Below the pieces are notes generated by a model. It was not told where the DNA came from. It ran no database searches and was given only the letters and a program-made list of their open reading frames with translations. Positions 20,239-29,385 of a stretch of 44,621 nt of DNA are shown here, piece after piece. Origin of the DNA: Planctomyces sp. SH-PL62 (GTDB taxonomy: Bacteria; Planctomycetota; Planctomycetia; Planctomycetales; Planctomycetaceae); contig CAMDPX010000034.1 in NCBI GenBank assembly GCA_945905295.1, positions 1-44,621 on the forward strand. Direction: 5' to 3'. A program made the position numbers and the translations under genes. Each line of letters begins with the position of its first letter. Within the stretch, counting starts at the first letter, position 1.

Positions 20239-21138
20239 ATGACTCGACAATTTGGTGGGATGTGGCCGGCGCTCGTGACGCCGTTTGGTGCGGACGGAAA
20301 ACCGGCGCTCGATGTTGTTGAGCAGCTTGTCGATCTGTTTGCGAAGCAAGGGATGGATGGGCTGTACGTCACCGGCTCGACGGGCCAGTGGCCGTTGCTG
20401 ACCGTCGCTGAGCGGCAGGCGATTGTCGAACGCTGCGTGAAGGCGAGTGCCGGGCGCATCCCGATCATGGCGCATGTCGGAGCGGTTGCGACGGACGATG
20501 CGGTGACTCTGGCGATGCACGCGGCGAAGGTCGGAGCCGATGCGGTTTCGACGGTCGCTCCGATTTATTACCCGCACTCCGGCGACGTGGTCTTTGAGCA
20601 TTACCGCCGCATCGGGGCCGCTTCGGACTTGCCGCTGTTTGTGTATCACATCGAGCTGGCTCAGAAGATTACCGTCGGGGCGAAGGAATACACCGATCGT
20701 ATCCTCGCGCTGCCGAACATCGCCGGCATGAAGATCACCGCCGGCGATTTGTATTTGTTCGGCCTGATTCACTCGCACGCGGGTGACCGGCTGCAACTCT
20801 TCAGCGGCGCGGACGAGGTGATGTGTCAGGCGGTGCTGTCCGGTTCGATCGGCGCGATCGGGACGTTCTACAACGTCTTCGGCCCAGCCTGCCGCAAGGC
20901 TCGTGAAGCGATGGTCGCCGGAAAGGTCCAAAACGTCCGCACCTTCATGCTGGCGTTCCAGCAGGTGATCGCGCGCGTGATCGCCTCCGGCTCCATCTGG
21001 TCGTTCTTCCGAGCGGCCATGCAACACAAATACGACATCGACATCGGAGCTCCCCGCGCGCCATTAGGCATTATGGACAAGCCGTGGGCCGAAGCCGACG
21101 TTGCCGAACTGCTGGCGCTCGTCGACAACGCCATCTGA
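20239..21138 (+). CDS. DHDPS/N-acetylneuraminate lyase family aldolase
   Basis: A 299-residue class I aldolase of the DapA/NanA superfamily. The start at ATG 20239 gives MTRQFGGMWPALVTPF, the normal first strand; the longer frame runs through the repeat. TGSTGQWPLLT corresponds to the phosphate/carboxylate-binding GSTGE loop, Tyr136 lies in FVYHIEL and the Schiff-base lysine is Lys165 (GMKITAGD). It cleaves or forms a 2-keto acid with pyruvate. The genomic position argues for a catabolic aldolase rather than lysine synthesis. Confidence 0.88.
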   Translation: MTRQFGGMWPALVTPFGADGKPALDVVEQLVDLFAKQGMDGLYVTGSTGQWPLLTVAERQAIVERCVKASAGRIPIMAHVGAVATDDAVTLAMHAAKVGADAVSTVAPIYYPHSGDVVFEHYRRIGAASDLPLFVYHIELAQKITVGAKEYTDRILALPNIAGMKITAGDLYLFGLIHSHAGDRLQLFSGADEVMCQAVLSGSIGAIGTFYNVFGPACRKAREAMVAGKVQNVRTFMLAFQQVIARVIASGSIWSFFRAAMQHKYDIDIGAPRAPLGIMDKPWAEADVAELLALVDNAI

Positions 21139-21140
21139 CC

Positions 21141-21243
21141 GGCCGAAAGCCGTGGGCCGAAAGCCGATGGCCGTTATCTCAAACTTCGTCGATTAACGAT
21201 AAGTGTGATAACGGCTGTCGGCGATCGGCTCTCGGCATTCGGC
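21141..21243. repeat. Palindromic repeat, GGCCGAAAGCC type, copy 2
   Basis: Imperfect inverted repeat beginning GGCCGAAAGCCG and ending CTCGGCATTCGGCC, with inner arms GCCGTTATC / GATAACGGC. It resembles 14702-14759 in layout and in the GCCGAtxGCC motifs. It fills the gap between the aldolase and the class IV aminotransferase. Confidence 0.75.
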
Positions 21244-21275
21244 CGAACCAATTCATCAACTACCGGAATAATTGC

Positions 21276-22199
21276 ATGTCCGAACCTCTTGTTTATCTCA
21301 ACGGGCAGTTGATTCCCGCGTCGCAGGCGAGTCTCAAAATCTATGACGCGGGAGTCGTGCTCGGCGCGACCGTCACCGAGATGACTCGGACGTTTCGGCA
21401 TCAGCCGTTTCGGTTGGAAGACCATGTCGCGCGGTTGTTTCGTTCGCTGAAGTATGTGCGGCTCGACATCGGGATGACGCAAGAACAACTCGTTGCCGCG
21501 TCGCGCGAGTTGCTGGCGAAAAACACGCAACTGATCGCCGCCGATGATGAACTTGGTCTAATTCACTTCGTCACGGCGGGGGAATACGGCTCGTATGTGG
21601 CGGTGCCGGGAACTCCCGTGCGAACCGGGCCGACGATTTGCATGCACACGTTTCCGATGCCGTTCGCTCTGTGGGCCGAGCGGGTGAAGAACGGTGCTCA
21701 CGTCGTCACGCCGAGCATCCGGCATGTCCCGCCGCAGTGTTACGACCCGAAGATGAAGTATCGCAGCCGTATGCACTACTTCCTGGCGGATCAGGAAGCC
21801 CGGCTGGCCGATCCACAGGCGCTCGCGCTATTGCTGGATCTCGACGGCAACGTGACCGAAACCAGCGGCGCGAATTTTCTGATCGTCGAGAACGGGACGA
21901 TCGTCTCACCGACGCTGCGCAATACGCTGCCGGGAATCAGCCGAGCGACCGTCATCGAACTGGCCGAGAAGCTCGGCATCCCGTTCGTCGAGCGGGACAT
22001 CCAAGTGTTTTCGGTGTTGAACGCGGACGAAGCGTTTCTGTCGAGCACGCCTTACGGTCTGTGCCCGGTGACGAAGATCAACGGCGTGACGATTGCCGAC
22101 GGACAGCCGGGCGAGGTCTATCGCCAGTTGATGTCGGCGTGGAATGAACTGGTCGGGTTAGACATCGCGGCGCAGTTCACGTCACGAATCGACGGCTGA
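21276..22199 (+). CDS. Class IV PLP aminotransferase
   Basis: A 307-residue fold-type IV aminotransferase. ATG 21276 starts MSEPLVYLNGQLIPASQASL, matching the N-terminal strand of the family. The Schiff-base lysine is Lys161 in MKYRSRMHY, and SGANFLIVENGTIVSPTLRN plus PGISR is the PLP-phosphate signature. Candidates are branched-chain amino-acid, D-amino-acid aminotransferase or aminodeoxychorismate lyase; the sequence as read does not decide. The stop codon TGA overlaps the end of a palindromic repeat. Confidence 0.88.
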   Translation: MSEPLVYLNGQLIPASQASLKIYDAGVVLGATVTEMTRTFRHQPFRLEDHVARLFRSLKYVRLDIGMTQEQLVAASRELLAKNTQLIAADDELGLIHFVTAGEYGSYVAVPGTPVRTGPTICMHTFPMPFALWAERVKNGAHVVTPSIRHVPPQCYDPKMKYRSRMHYFLADQEARLADPQALALLLDLDGNVTETSGANFLIVENGTIVSPTLRNTLPGISRATVIELAEKLGIPFVERDIQVFSVLNADEAFLSSTPYGLCPVTKINGVTIADGQPGEVYRQLMSAWNELVGLDIAAQFTSRIDG

Positions 22200-22271
22200 G
22201 CGGCACGGCGCTAGCCGCCGGTGAAAGCGGGCGAAATCCACGAATCACCGGCGGCTAGCGCCGTGCCGCTC
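22198..22271. repeat. TGAG-type palindrome, GCTAGC family, copy 1
   Basis: Perfect 27-base inverted arms at 22198-22224 and 22245-22271 (GAGCGGCACGGCGCTAGCCG...). The leading TGA is the stop codon of the aminotransferase. Copy 2 is at 33978-34047. Confidence 0.9.
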
Positions 22272-22283
22272 AACAAGGCCGGT

Positions 22284-23216
22284 TCAAACGACTGGACTTC
22301 GCAGCGTGCCGATCTGTTCGATCCAGGCTTCCATCACGTCGCCCGCTTTCAAGAATTTTCCTTTGGCGTGACCAACGCCGGACGTCGTACCTGTCGAGAT
22401 GATGTCTCCCGGCGCGAGCGTCACGAACGACGAGATGAACTCGATGATCGCGGCGACCGGGAAGACCATCTCAGCGGTTGAGCCGTCTTGTTCCACACCG
22501 CCGTTGACCTTCAGTGTCATGAGCAGCGTCTGTGGATCGGCAAGCTCGTCGGCGGGCAGGACGCATGGTCCCATTGGGCAGAACGTGTCGTGCCACTTGC
22601 CGTGCAGCCAATCGAAGAAGCCGTCCTTCTCACGCTGAGTGCGGCCGGGGTTCGGTCGGAATTTGCGGTCGGAGATGTCGTTCACGACGGTGTAGCCGGC
22701 GACGTAGTTGAGCGCGTCGGCCTCTTTCACGTTCTTCGCCGTGCGGCCGATGATCACGCCGAGTTCCAATTCCCAGTCGATGTGATTGGGGGAGACCTCC
22801 GGGATTCGGACCGGATCGCCGGGGTTGGTCAGCGTCGTGAGCGGTGGCTTCATGAAGACGTACGGAAACGTCTGAGCTCGTTCGGTCGCTTTACCGCCAC
22901 CCTCTTCGATGTGCTTGGAATAGTTGCCTGCCAGCAACAGCAGCTTCGATGGCGCTGGGACCGGCACGAGCAGCTTGACCGAGTCGGCAGGAACTCGCAG
23001 CGCGGCTTGATCGCTCGCAGGCAATCGGCTGAGTTGTTGTTGAATGTTCTGCACGGCTTCTCGTTGAGAACCGCCCGGCAAGACAGCGAGCAAGTTTTCC
23101 GCTGACGGACAGGCCACTCCCAGCTTCGTTGCGGCGGCGGACAACGGGATCACGGTGGAGTCTTCATAGAAGCCAAGCTGGGTGGATTGATTCCCGTCGA
23201 ATCGACAAAGGCGCAT
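22284..23216 (-). CDS. Fumarylacetoacetate hydrolase family protein
   Basis: A 310-residue FAH-family protein with the N-terminal cap (MRLCRFDGNQSTQLGFYED) and the catalytic metal-binding core: DWELELGVIIGRTAKNV, GYTVVNDISDR, and GDIISTGTTSGVG near the end. Members hydrolyse C-C bonds of 1,3-diketo acids or tautomerise/decarboxylate oxo-acids. It converges with the plus-strand catabolic run, and an SDR-aldolase-FAH set would suit a sugar-acid (fuconate- or rhamnonate-type) pathway; the link is inference. Confidence 0.9.
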   Translation of the reverse strand: MRLCRFDGNQSTQLGFYEDSTVIPLSAAATKLGVACPSAENLLAVLPGGSQREAVQNIQQQLSRLPASDQAALRVPADSVKLLVPVPAPSKLLLLAGNYSKHIEEGGGKATERAQTFPYVFMKPPLTTLTNPGDPVRIPEVSPNHIDWELELGVIIGRTAKNVKEADALNYVAGYTVVNDISDRKFRPNPGRTQREKDGFFDWLHGKWHDTFCPMGPCVLPADELADPQTLLMTLKVNGGVEQDGSTAEMVFPVAAIIEFISSFVTLAPGDIISTGTTSGVGHAKGKFLKAGDVMEAWIEQIGTLRSPVV

Positions 23217-23235
23217 GAGGAGTTCCTTGAGTGAA

Positions 23236-23333
23236 GTAGGTTGGGGCTCCGTCCCGACCGTTTGATTGATTGAATTCGTACCGAGTTTTGCGACGCAATT
23301 CCCAAAGCGGGTCGGGACGGAGTCCCAACCTAC
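23236..23333. repeat. GTAG twin-hairpin repeat (stem family GGTTGGG)
   Basis: Inverted 24-base arms at 23236-23259 and 23310-23333 with one mismatch, ends GTAG and CTAC, 50-base spacer. Arm hairpin GGTTGGGGC-TCC-GTCCCGACC. On the minus strand its GTAG follows the DUF1501 stop TAA with no gap. Confidence 0.88.
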
Positions 23334-24776
23334 TTATGCCAGCACTTCGCGGACGACTTGTCCGTGAACGTCGGTCAGACGGAAATCGCGGCCGCTGAAC
23401 CGGAACGTCAGCCGTTCGTGGTCCAGGCCGAGCAGGTGCAGAATCGTGGCGTGCAGATCGTGCATCGTGCAGATGTTCTCGACCGAGTGCATGCCGAGGT
23501 CGTCAGTCGCGCCGTAGATCGTGCCGCCGCGCACGCCTCCGCCAGCCAGCCAGACTGAGAATCCTTCGGGATGATGATCGCGACCGTCTCGGCCAGCGGA
23601 GTGCGGCGTGCGGCCGAACTCGCCGGCCCACACGAGCAGCGTTTCCTCGAACAAGCCGCGCTGCTTGAGATCCGTAATCAGACCGGCAATCGCCTGATCG
23701 GTGTCGAGCGCGTTCTTTTCGTGACCGGCTTTGAGATTGCCGTGCTGGTCCCAAGTGCCGTTCGATGCGCCGGGGGGGCAAGTGATCTCGACGAAGCGGA
23801 CTCCCGATTCAATCAGCCGGCGTGCTCGCAAGCATTGGATGCCGTACAGACGCTGCGATGGGACTTTCGAGTCGAGGGCGTACAACTCTTGTGTGGCTTG
23901 GGTCTCGCGGCTCAGGTCGAGCAGATCGGGAACGAGCGACTGCATGCGGAACGCCATCTCGTAGTTCTTGATCGCGGCATCGACATCGTCGTCTCCGCCG
24001 AGCGATCGCGAGAACGCTTCGTTCTGTCCGCGCAGCAGCGCGAGCTTGGCGAGTTGAATGCGCGAGTCCTTGTCGGCCGGCTGGATGTTGTCGATCGGTG
24101 TGCCGTCGGCCGCGAGCAGCGTGGCCTGATGATTCGCAGGTAGAAAGCCGCTCGAATAGTTTTCGAGACCGCCGCACGGGACGACTCCGAAACTGAGCAC
24201 GACGAAGCCGGGCAAGTTTTGGCTTTCGCAGCCGAGCCCGTAATTGACCCATGAACCAAGGCTCGGCCGGCCGGCATTGTTCGAGCCAGTGTGCAGGAAG
24301 AGCACGCCCGTCGAATGAATCGGCAAGTCAGCTTTCATCGAGCGGATCACGGCGAGATCATCGGCATACGTTGCGATGTGCGGAAACAAATCGCTGATCG
24401 GCATTCCGCTGTCGCCGCGCGGCTGGAATTTCCACGGACTCTTCAACCACTGGCGATTGCCGTTCGCGGTTGGGTTCTTCGATTCCAAGAACGGCTTGCC
24501 GTCGAATTCATCGAGCTTCGTTTTTGGATCAAACGAATCGACGTGCGAAACTCCCCCATCCATGAAGAGGAAGATCACGTTCTTGACGCTTGGGCGAATG
24601 TGCGGCAGCGGCTCAGAGATCGACTTCGTTGATGCCGCGCGAGATTCGGAGAGCAGACCAGATAAAGCGAGCAACCCGAATCCATTTGCTGACGTGGCCA
24701 GCAACTCACGACGCGATATCGCGGACGGACGGCGTCCTGGGCAGCGGCAGGTCGAGTGGTTTTGTGGTGCGGTCAT
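23334..24776 (-). CDS. DUF1501 protein (sulfatase-like, Tat-exported)
   Basis: A 480-residue DUF1501 protein, a family largely confined to Planctomycetota and relatives and structurally akin to alkaline phosphatase/sulfatase folds. ATG 24776 gives a Tat-type N terminus (ISRRELLATSANGFGLLALS). Typical segments are VKNVIFLFMDGGVSHVDSFD near residue 80, LVWAGEFGRTPHSAGRDGRDH, and the C-terminal DLHATILHLLGLDHERLTF. It is encoded downstream of the cytochrome-DUF1549-DUF1553 gene, the standard planctomycete pair, probably acting together in the periplasm. The frame is open upstream only because it runs into the repeat at 24806-24879. Confidence 0.92.
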   Translation of the reverse strand: MTAPQNHSTCRCPGRRPSAISRRELLATSANGFGLLALSGLLSESRAASTKSISEPLPHIRPSVKNVIFLFMDGGVSHVDSFDPKTKLDEFDGKPFLESKNPTANGNRQWLKSPWKFQPRGDSGMPISDLFPHIATYADDLAVIRSMKADLPIHSTGVLFLHTGSNNAGRPSLGSWVNYGLGCESQNLPGFVVLSFGVVPCGGLENYSSGFLPANHQATLLAADGTPIDNIQPADKDSRIQLAKLALLRGQNEAFSRSLGGDDDVDAAIKNYEMAFRMQSLVPDLLDLSRETQATQELYALDSKVPSQRLYGIQCLRARRLIESGVRFVEITCPPGASNGTWDQHGNLKAGHEKNALDTDQAIAGLITDLKQRGLFEETLLVWAGEFGRTPHSAGRDGRDHHPEGFSVWLAGGGVRGGTIYGATDDLGMHSVENICTMHDLHATILHLLGLDHERLTFRFSGRDFRLTDVHGQVVREVLA

Positions 24777-24805
24777 CGCTCTAGTTCTGATGATGAGTGG
24801 AAGGT

Positions 24806-24879
24806 GCCCGACGAATCGAAGGAGACGACGAATAATCTCGAGTAGCGGTTCATTCGTCGTCTCCTTCAATTCGTCGGGC
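24806..24879. repeat. Long inverted repeat, GACGAAT family, copy 2
   Basis: Arms 24806-24833 and 24852-24879 (28 bases, one mismatch) match the arms of the copy at 10584-10665 (GCCCGACGAAT...GGAGACGACGAAT). It separates the DUF1501 gene from the DUF1553 gene, a few bases from the stop of the latter. Confidence 0.88.
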
Positions 24880-24885
24880 TCTTGT

Positions 24886-27800
24886 TCAAGGAATATAGAT
24901 GAACTCGTTGACGTTGAAGAGCGCGTGAGCGACGTCTTTCCAGACCGCTTGGCTCGTCAGCACATCAGCGCCGGCGATTTGGTGCAAGCCCGCGAGTTGC
25001 CGGACAGCTTGCTCGAAACGCTCGCTTTCATCGCTGGTCGGCGGACGGCTCAGCGCGATTTGAAACATCGCGTCGATTCTGGCAGGGATTGTTTCGTTCG
25101 AGCGTTTCACCAAGCTCGCCCCCCACACCTCCGCCTGCTGCAACACGAAGGGATCGTTGAGCAGGGCCAACGCCTGAGCCGGAACGTTGGTCACATCGCG
25201 GCGGCCTTGTGCCACTTTGCCGCCGGGGAGATTGAACGCTCCGAGAAACTTCGGAGATTCCATCAGATTGTTCTTGATGTAGAGGCTGCGGCGGCCGTTG
25301 CCATCCAGCGGGCCGGGAAACAGGCGGCGGTCGGCGTATTCTTTCTCGCGATACGGCTGCACGCTGAGTCCGAACAACGTGCGATCCAAGCGGCCCGATG
25401 CGGTGAGGATCGAATCGCGCACGGCTTCCGCCTCCAGTCGGCGAGCCGGGTAATGTCGTAGCAGCCGATTGAGCGAATCGATCTCGCGGCCGGCGGCGGG
25501 AAGTTGGTTCGACAATTGAAACGTGCGCGTCAGCACGAGCGATCGGATTAAGCGTTTCACCGACCAGCCCTCTTCGACGAACTGGCGAGCGAGATGATCG
25601 AGCAACTCCGGATGTGACGGCTGCTCGCCGACGTGCCCAAAGTCATCGACCGTACGAACCAAACCGGTGCCGAAGAGATGATGCCACACGCGATTGACCA
25701 TGACTCGCGCGGTCAGGGGGTTGTCCGCGCTGGCGATCCGCTCGGCGAGCTCCAAGCGTCCGCTGCCGGGACTCGTGAACGAGTCTCGCGAGGGGGACAA
25801 CGCTTCGAGATAGCGTCGCGGCACCGCCTCTCCCGGCCGCGTGCAATCGCCGCGTGCGAAGATCGGCTGATTGATCCCCGGTCCGCCTTCGCCGATCCCC
25901 ACGATGACGCGCGGCAATGAAAGTTCGGCCTCAGTTTGTCGGTACTGCTTCGCGAGCTCTTCGACGCGCGGCGATTGGGAGAGCTTGTTGTTAAGCAGTT
26001 CGCGCCGCAGCAGTGCGTCGATCCAACGGACGTCGTCGTCGGTGGCTTTGTCGTCCGCCCAACGCCGGAGAGCCACTTCAATGACCGACGCATATCGCAT
26101 GGCAACATCGGTGAGCGATCCTGGATCATGGAACAGCGGGCGCAGGTGAGCGACCTCCGGTTTCGGCGGTTCACCAACATCGTGGAGGACGACGCGGGTG
26201 ATGCCGAAGTACGAGCGAGGATTCTCGGCCGCCTTCTCCCACGGCAGGCGATAGTTGCCGCCGTCGCCGCCAAGCGCGGCGAGTTGATCGGGAAACTTCG
26301 GGTTGTCGAACATCGTCATCAGTTCGGCATACGTCCGTAGTTGGTCTCGCTCGTCGGGAGGCGAGAAGGTGATCCATTGCCAATCGGCAGATGTCAGAGC
26401 TTTGTAGTTCTTGTAGTTGAGCTGACAGTTGTTCGAGACCAACCGCACCGCGCTGCTGCGCTGGCCGATCACCTGAAAGCTGATGTGCTTCTTGCCCAGC
26501 GGCAGTACGGGCGAACGAAGCGTGCCGTTGAGCTTGTCCGAGAGCGCATGCGTGAATCGGCCGGTGGGCAGGATCGCTCGCACGAGCGCATCCCCATCGG
26601 GATGCAACGCGAAGTCACCGCTTGGCGATGAAGTGTCTTGAAAACCTTGGCCACCGATTTGCCATCCCATCGCGTCTGGCGAGCGGGGTGGCGTCAGCCC
26701 CTCGGTGGCTTCGATCGGTGTTCCAACAACCGGGGGGCTGACGCCGCCCCGCTCGCCAACGATCGACTCGACGTCGCCACGGAAATCGGCGAAGGGGACA
26801 AATTGCGTCTGATTGAACTCGGTTCGTTCGCGATCTTCTTTCGTGAATTGTTCGGCCAGCTTGCGCCATTCCATCGGGAATGCCGCCGCATCGGCGGCCG
26901 ACAACACTCGCCACGGTTGGAACGGGTCGTCGAACGGCTGCTTCTCGGCCGCGAGATTCGCGATCCATTTTTCCAATCGCTGAGCATCCAGTCCCTTGGC
27001 CAGTTCCGCGGCATCAGGACGATTGGCTCGCTTGGCCTGCGCTGCCGCCATGTAGCGTGCGAGTTGTTGAGCGTCGTTGAGCCAAACGGTTGCAAGTTCC
27101 TTGCGGAGTTCCGTCTTCAGGGCTCGCAGGCGTTGCCGCTGTTGAGCATTCGCGTCTGGTGAGTCGATGCCGTGGCTGACCATTCGCGAACTCCGCAACA
27201 CGGCGAGCAGCGCGTAGTAGTCGTCCATCGAGACGGCATCGAGCTTGTGGTTGTGACAGCGAGCACACGCGACAGTCGTGGCTTGAAATGCCTTCGTCAG
27301 AGTGTCGATTTGATTGTCGGCGATGTCGTAACCCAGCGAGGTGAGACTGATGCAGTCATCGTGATTGACCTCGCCGAAGCGGTAGAAGCCGGTGCCGATG
27401 ATGGATTCGTTGAAGTGCTCGGTTGGATGCAGACGCGCAGCCCGTAGGTTGGGTCTCTGACCCGACCCGTTGATACTCGGATTGGTCGGGTCAGAGACCC
27501 AACCTACGGGCTGCAGATCCCCCGCGATGTGCTCGCGGATGAACTGGTCGTAGGGCACGTCCGCGTTGAAGGCTCGAATGAGATAGTCGCGATACCGCCA
27601 AGCGTGATGAACTTCGTAGTTCCATTCGTTGCCGTGCGTCTCGGTAAAGCGGACCACGTCCAACCAATGCCGCGTCCAACGCTCGCCGAAATGCGGCGAG
27701 TCCAGCAACGAATCGACCAGCTTCTGGACAGCCTGTTGAGGAATGGAACGCGGATGACGCGGATCGGACGGATGGTCGGTGGCTTGATCCGTGTCGCTCC

Positions 27801-28488
27801 GTTCGATCCGCGCCGTCTGTGTTCTCTGGCATTCCATCACGAAACTCGCAACCTGCTCCGGCGTCGGTGGCAGTCCGGTCAGCACGAGGCTCAGTCGCCG
27901 AGCGAGTGTTCGTGGATCAGCCGGTTCCGCCGGGGCCAGTCCTTTCTCTTCCAGCTTGGCCAGAATGAAGCGGTCCACGGGTTGCGGAGACCATGAACCG
28001 TTTTTCGGTTGCGGCACGACCGGCTTCTGGACTGATCGCAGACTCCACCAATCACGCCGGCTACGAAACGTCTCGGCCCACGAATCCGCGGCGGGTGTGC
28101 GAGTCGGCTTATCGCGCGGATCGTTCGCGCCGTTCTTGACCCAAGTTTCGAGGTCCGTGATCACAGCGGCCGGCAGCTTTCCCTTGGGGGGCATCTTGAG
28201 CGAGTCGTCTTCATAGCGGATCGCTTTGATGAGCAGACTCTCGCTGGGTTTGCCGACCACAAGGGCGGCCCCCGTTTCGCCCCCCTTGCGGAGTCCTTCG
28301 CGATGATCGAGCAGCAGGCCGCCGCCAAGCTTTTTCGCGTCGGCCGAGTGGCACTCATAGCAATGCTTCACCAGCACCGGCCGAATCTTCTTCTCGAAAA
28401 AGTCGAGGCCAGCGTCATCCGCTCGAGCGGACTGGCCATGAGTCGCGGCCAAAACGGCGAGAGCCAAGATGGCGAAACAAGTTCGCAT
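24886..28488 (-). CDS. PSCyt1-DUF1549-DUF1553 multidomain protein
   Basis: A 1200-residue exported protein. A signal peptide (to about ARA-DD) is followed by a cytochrome c-like PSCyt1 domain with the haem site KHCYECHS (Cys43, Cys46, His47) and KMPPKGKL as likely distal-Met region. DUF1549 follows (RRLSLVLTGLPPTPEQVASF; GERWTRHWLDVVRFTETHG; ACARCHNHKLDAVSMDDYYAL with a second CxxCH), then DUF1553 (NPLTARVMVNRVWHHLFG; FEQAVRQLAG). Unusually, three unrelated palindromic repeats (27746-27824, 27437-27514, 26678-26757) lie in frame, adding low-complexity insertions at about residues 222-248, 326-351 and 578-604. The total length is greater than most relatives I know. It precedes DUF1501 in the same direction. 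Confidence 0.92.
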   Translation of the reverse strand: MRTCFAILALAVLAATHGQSARADDAGLDFFEKKIRPVLVKHCYECHSADAKKLGGGLLLDHREGLRKGGETGAALVVGKPSESLLIKAIRYEDDSLKMPPKGKLPAAVITDLETWVKNGANDPRDKPTRTPAADSWAETFRSRRDWWSLRSVQKPVVPQPKNGSWSPQPVDRFILAKLEEKGLAPAEPADPRTLARRLSLVLTGLPPTPEQVASFVMECQRTQTARIERSDTDQATDHPSDPRHPRSIPQQAVQKLVDSLLDSPHFGERWTRHWLDVVRFTETHGNEWNYEVHHAWRYRDYLIRAFNADVPYDQFIREHIAGDLQPVGWVSDPTNPSINGSGQRPNLRAARLHPTEHFNESIIGTGFYRFGEVNHDDCISLTSLGYDIADNQIDTLTKAFQATTVACARCHNHKLDAVSMDDYYALLAVLRSSRMVSHGIDSPDANAQQRQRLRALKTELRKELATVWLNDAQQLARYMAAAQAKRANRPDAAELAKGLDAQRLEKWIANLAAEKQPFDDPFQPWRVLSAADAAAFPMEWRKLAEQFTKEDRERTEFNQTQFVPFADFRGDVESIVGERGGVSPPVVGTPIEATEGLTPPRSPDAMGWQIGGQGFQDTSSPSGDFALHPDGDALVRAILPTGRFTHALSDKLNGTLRSPVLPLGKKHISFQVIGQRSSAVRLVSNNCQLNYKNYKALTSADWQWITFSPPDERDQLRTYAELMTMFDNPKFPDQLAALGGDGGNYRLPWEKAAENPRSYFGITRVVLHDVGEPPKPEVAHLRPLFHDPGSLTDVAMRYASVIEVALRRWADDKATDDDVRWIDALLRRELLNNKLSQSPRVEELAKQYRQTEAELSLPRVIVGIGEGGPGINQPIFARGDCTRPGEAVPRRYLEALSPSRDSFTSPGSGRLELAERIASADNPLTARVMVNRVWHHLFGTGLVRTVDDFGHVGEQPSHPELLDHLARQFVEEGWSVKRLIRSLVLTRTFQLSNQLPAAGREIDSLNRLLRHYPARRLEAEAVRDSILTASGRLDRTLFGLSVQPYREKEYADRRLFPGPLDGNGRRSLYIKNNLMESPKFLGAFNLPGGKVAQGRRDVTNVPAQALALLNDPFVLQQAEVWGASLVKRSNETIPARIDAMFQIALSRPPTSDESERFEQAVRQLAGLHQIAGADVLTSQAVWKDVAHALFNVNEFIYIP
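26678..26757. repeat. GCGAG-type palindrome inside a coding gene
   Basis: Inverted 28-base arms at 26678-26705 and 26730-26757 with two mismatches (GGCGAGCGGGG...), the same family as 190-271. It is read in frame as ...GERGGVSPPVVG...EGLTPPRSP... at about residues 578-604 of the DUF1553 protein. Confidence 0.88.
27437..27514. repeat. GTAG twin-hairpin repeat inside a coding gene
   Basis: Perfect 31-base inverted arms at 27437-27467 and 27484-27514, with GTAG starting four to seven bases inside the arm. The hairpin is GGTTGGGTC-TCT-GACCCGACC, related to the element at 23236. The whole 78-base element equals 26 codons and is read without a stop within residues 326-351 of the DUF1553 protein. 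Confidence 0.9.
27746..27824. repeat. GATCCG-type inverted repeat inside a coding gene
   Basis: Imperfect 27-base inverted arms (27746-27772, 27798-27824) with core CGCGGATCG and ATCCGCG. A relative occupies 42538-42621 between two tRNA genes. It is read as residues about 222-248, between the DUF1549 segment ending SFVM and the resumed KLVDSLLDSPHFGERW. Confidence 0.75.
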
Positions 28489-28788
28489 GGATGTCCTCGT
28501 TCCTCATTGGGTGTGCCGAACAAATCTGCCGATCGAATGGTCCCCGACGCGGTTGAGATCAGAGCGATCCACCATTGGGATCGCGCGAATCCGCCGCGGC
28601 GAACCTTATACCTCGCAGCCGTCCGTGAGACATCCTGGCGAGCGGAGTCATTCTGCGGATGAAGATATGAACGATGAAGTCGCTCACCAGCCGCGAAACT
28701 CTCTCTGCCGTTTTTCACCCACCGAGCCGATCCGGATCAAGCTGGCGGCTCGGACTGCCGAAATTTCCCAAAACTTGGCAAGACTATG

Positions 28789-28817
28789 TTGGACATCAAA
28801 AAACACAGCCATAGAAT
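28789..28817 (+). promoter_or_regulatory. Possible sigma-70-type promoter
   Basis: TTGGAC, a 17-base A-rich spacer and TAGAAT point toward the decarboxylase, whose start is about 570 bases away. Match to the consensus is moderate and a repeat lies in between, so this is tentative. Confidence 0.25.
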
Positions 28818-28831
28818 CCCGCCCGTTCCAG

Positions 28832-28887
28832 GTAGGGCAGGGTTTCCAGCCTGCCTTCGAGCTGGCAGGCTGGAAAGCCTGCCCTAC
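28832..28887. repeat. GTAG twin-hairpin repeat (stem family GGCAGG)
   Basis: Inverted 24-base arms at 28832-28855 and 28864-28887 with one mismatch and an 8-base spacer; ends GTAG and CTAC. The arm hairpin pairs GGCAGG with CCTGCC around TTTCC. Related to 38697-38785. Confidence 0.88.
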
Positions 28888-29385
28888 GTTCTCCTCACGA
28901 GGCACCGCACAACACAATGGTTGAGTCCGCTGAAAAGCCCCCATCGTGTTACCGCCGTCGTCCCCCAGGGCCTTTGCAGCGTCTGCATGCTGCATCGTCT
29001 CGCTTGTGTGATGGATTTACCCGTTTGATGAGTGTGTCGCTCCGGCCCGCGTTGAATTGTTCCGCTGATCGCCGTTTTGAGCACCTCTCGATTTCGCCTC
29101 TCTGCCTGAGCCATGCTGGCTCGATCTCGCTCAGCCCCGCCCGTGCGTATCGCGTTTGGTTGGCGGCCACGGTTCGAGCGGGACAGCTACTGCCACTGCA
29201 ATTTGTGCGGCGGTTCCCTCGCCGTTGAGATCGCTCGCCTGATGGGCGATGTCGGTCCCTTGGTTTTGGCGTGCTTTCTTTCCTCTATCTCTCACAAGCC
29301 GTGATCGAACACACGTTTGTCGATCCGCGTTCATGTCCGCCGAATGACTCGGTGTGCGGAGAGAACTTTTCTTTTGGAGTCGCCC

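Larger units (their letters stand above)
28489..29385. other. 897-base gene-free divergent region
   Basis: Between the divergent DUF1553 and decarboxylase genes. It holds one GTAG repeat (28832-28887), a promoter-like pair near 28789-28817, and a leader of about 500 bases before the decarboxylase. A 63-codon frame at 29113-29304 (contains CHCNLCGG) is open but has no clear family or strong ribosome site; I do not call it a gene. Confidence 0.6.

Noticed and set aside
29113-29304. 63-codon frame with CHCNLCGG before the decarboxylase
   Set aside because: No convincing ribosome site or homology and the composition is not clearly coding; mentioned only as content of the leader region.
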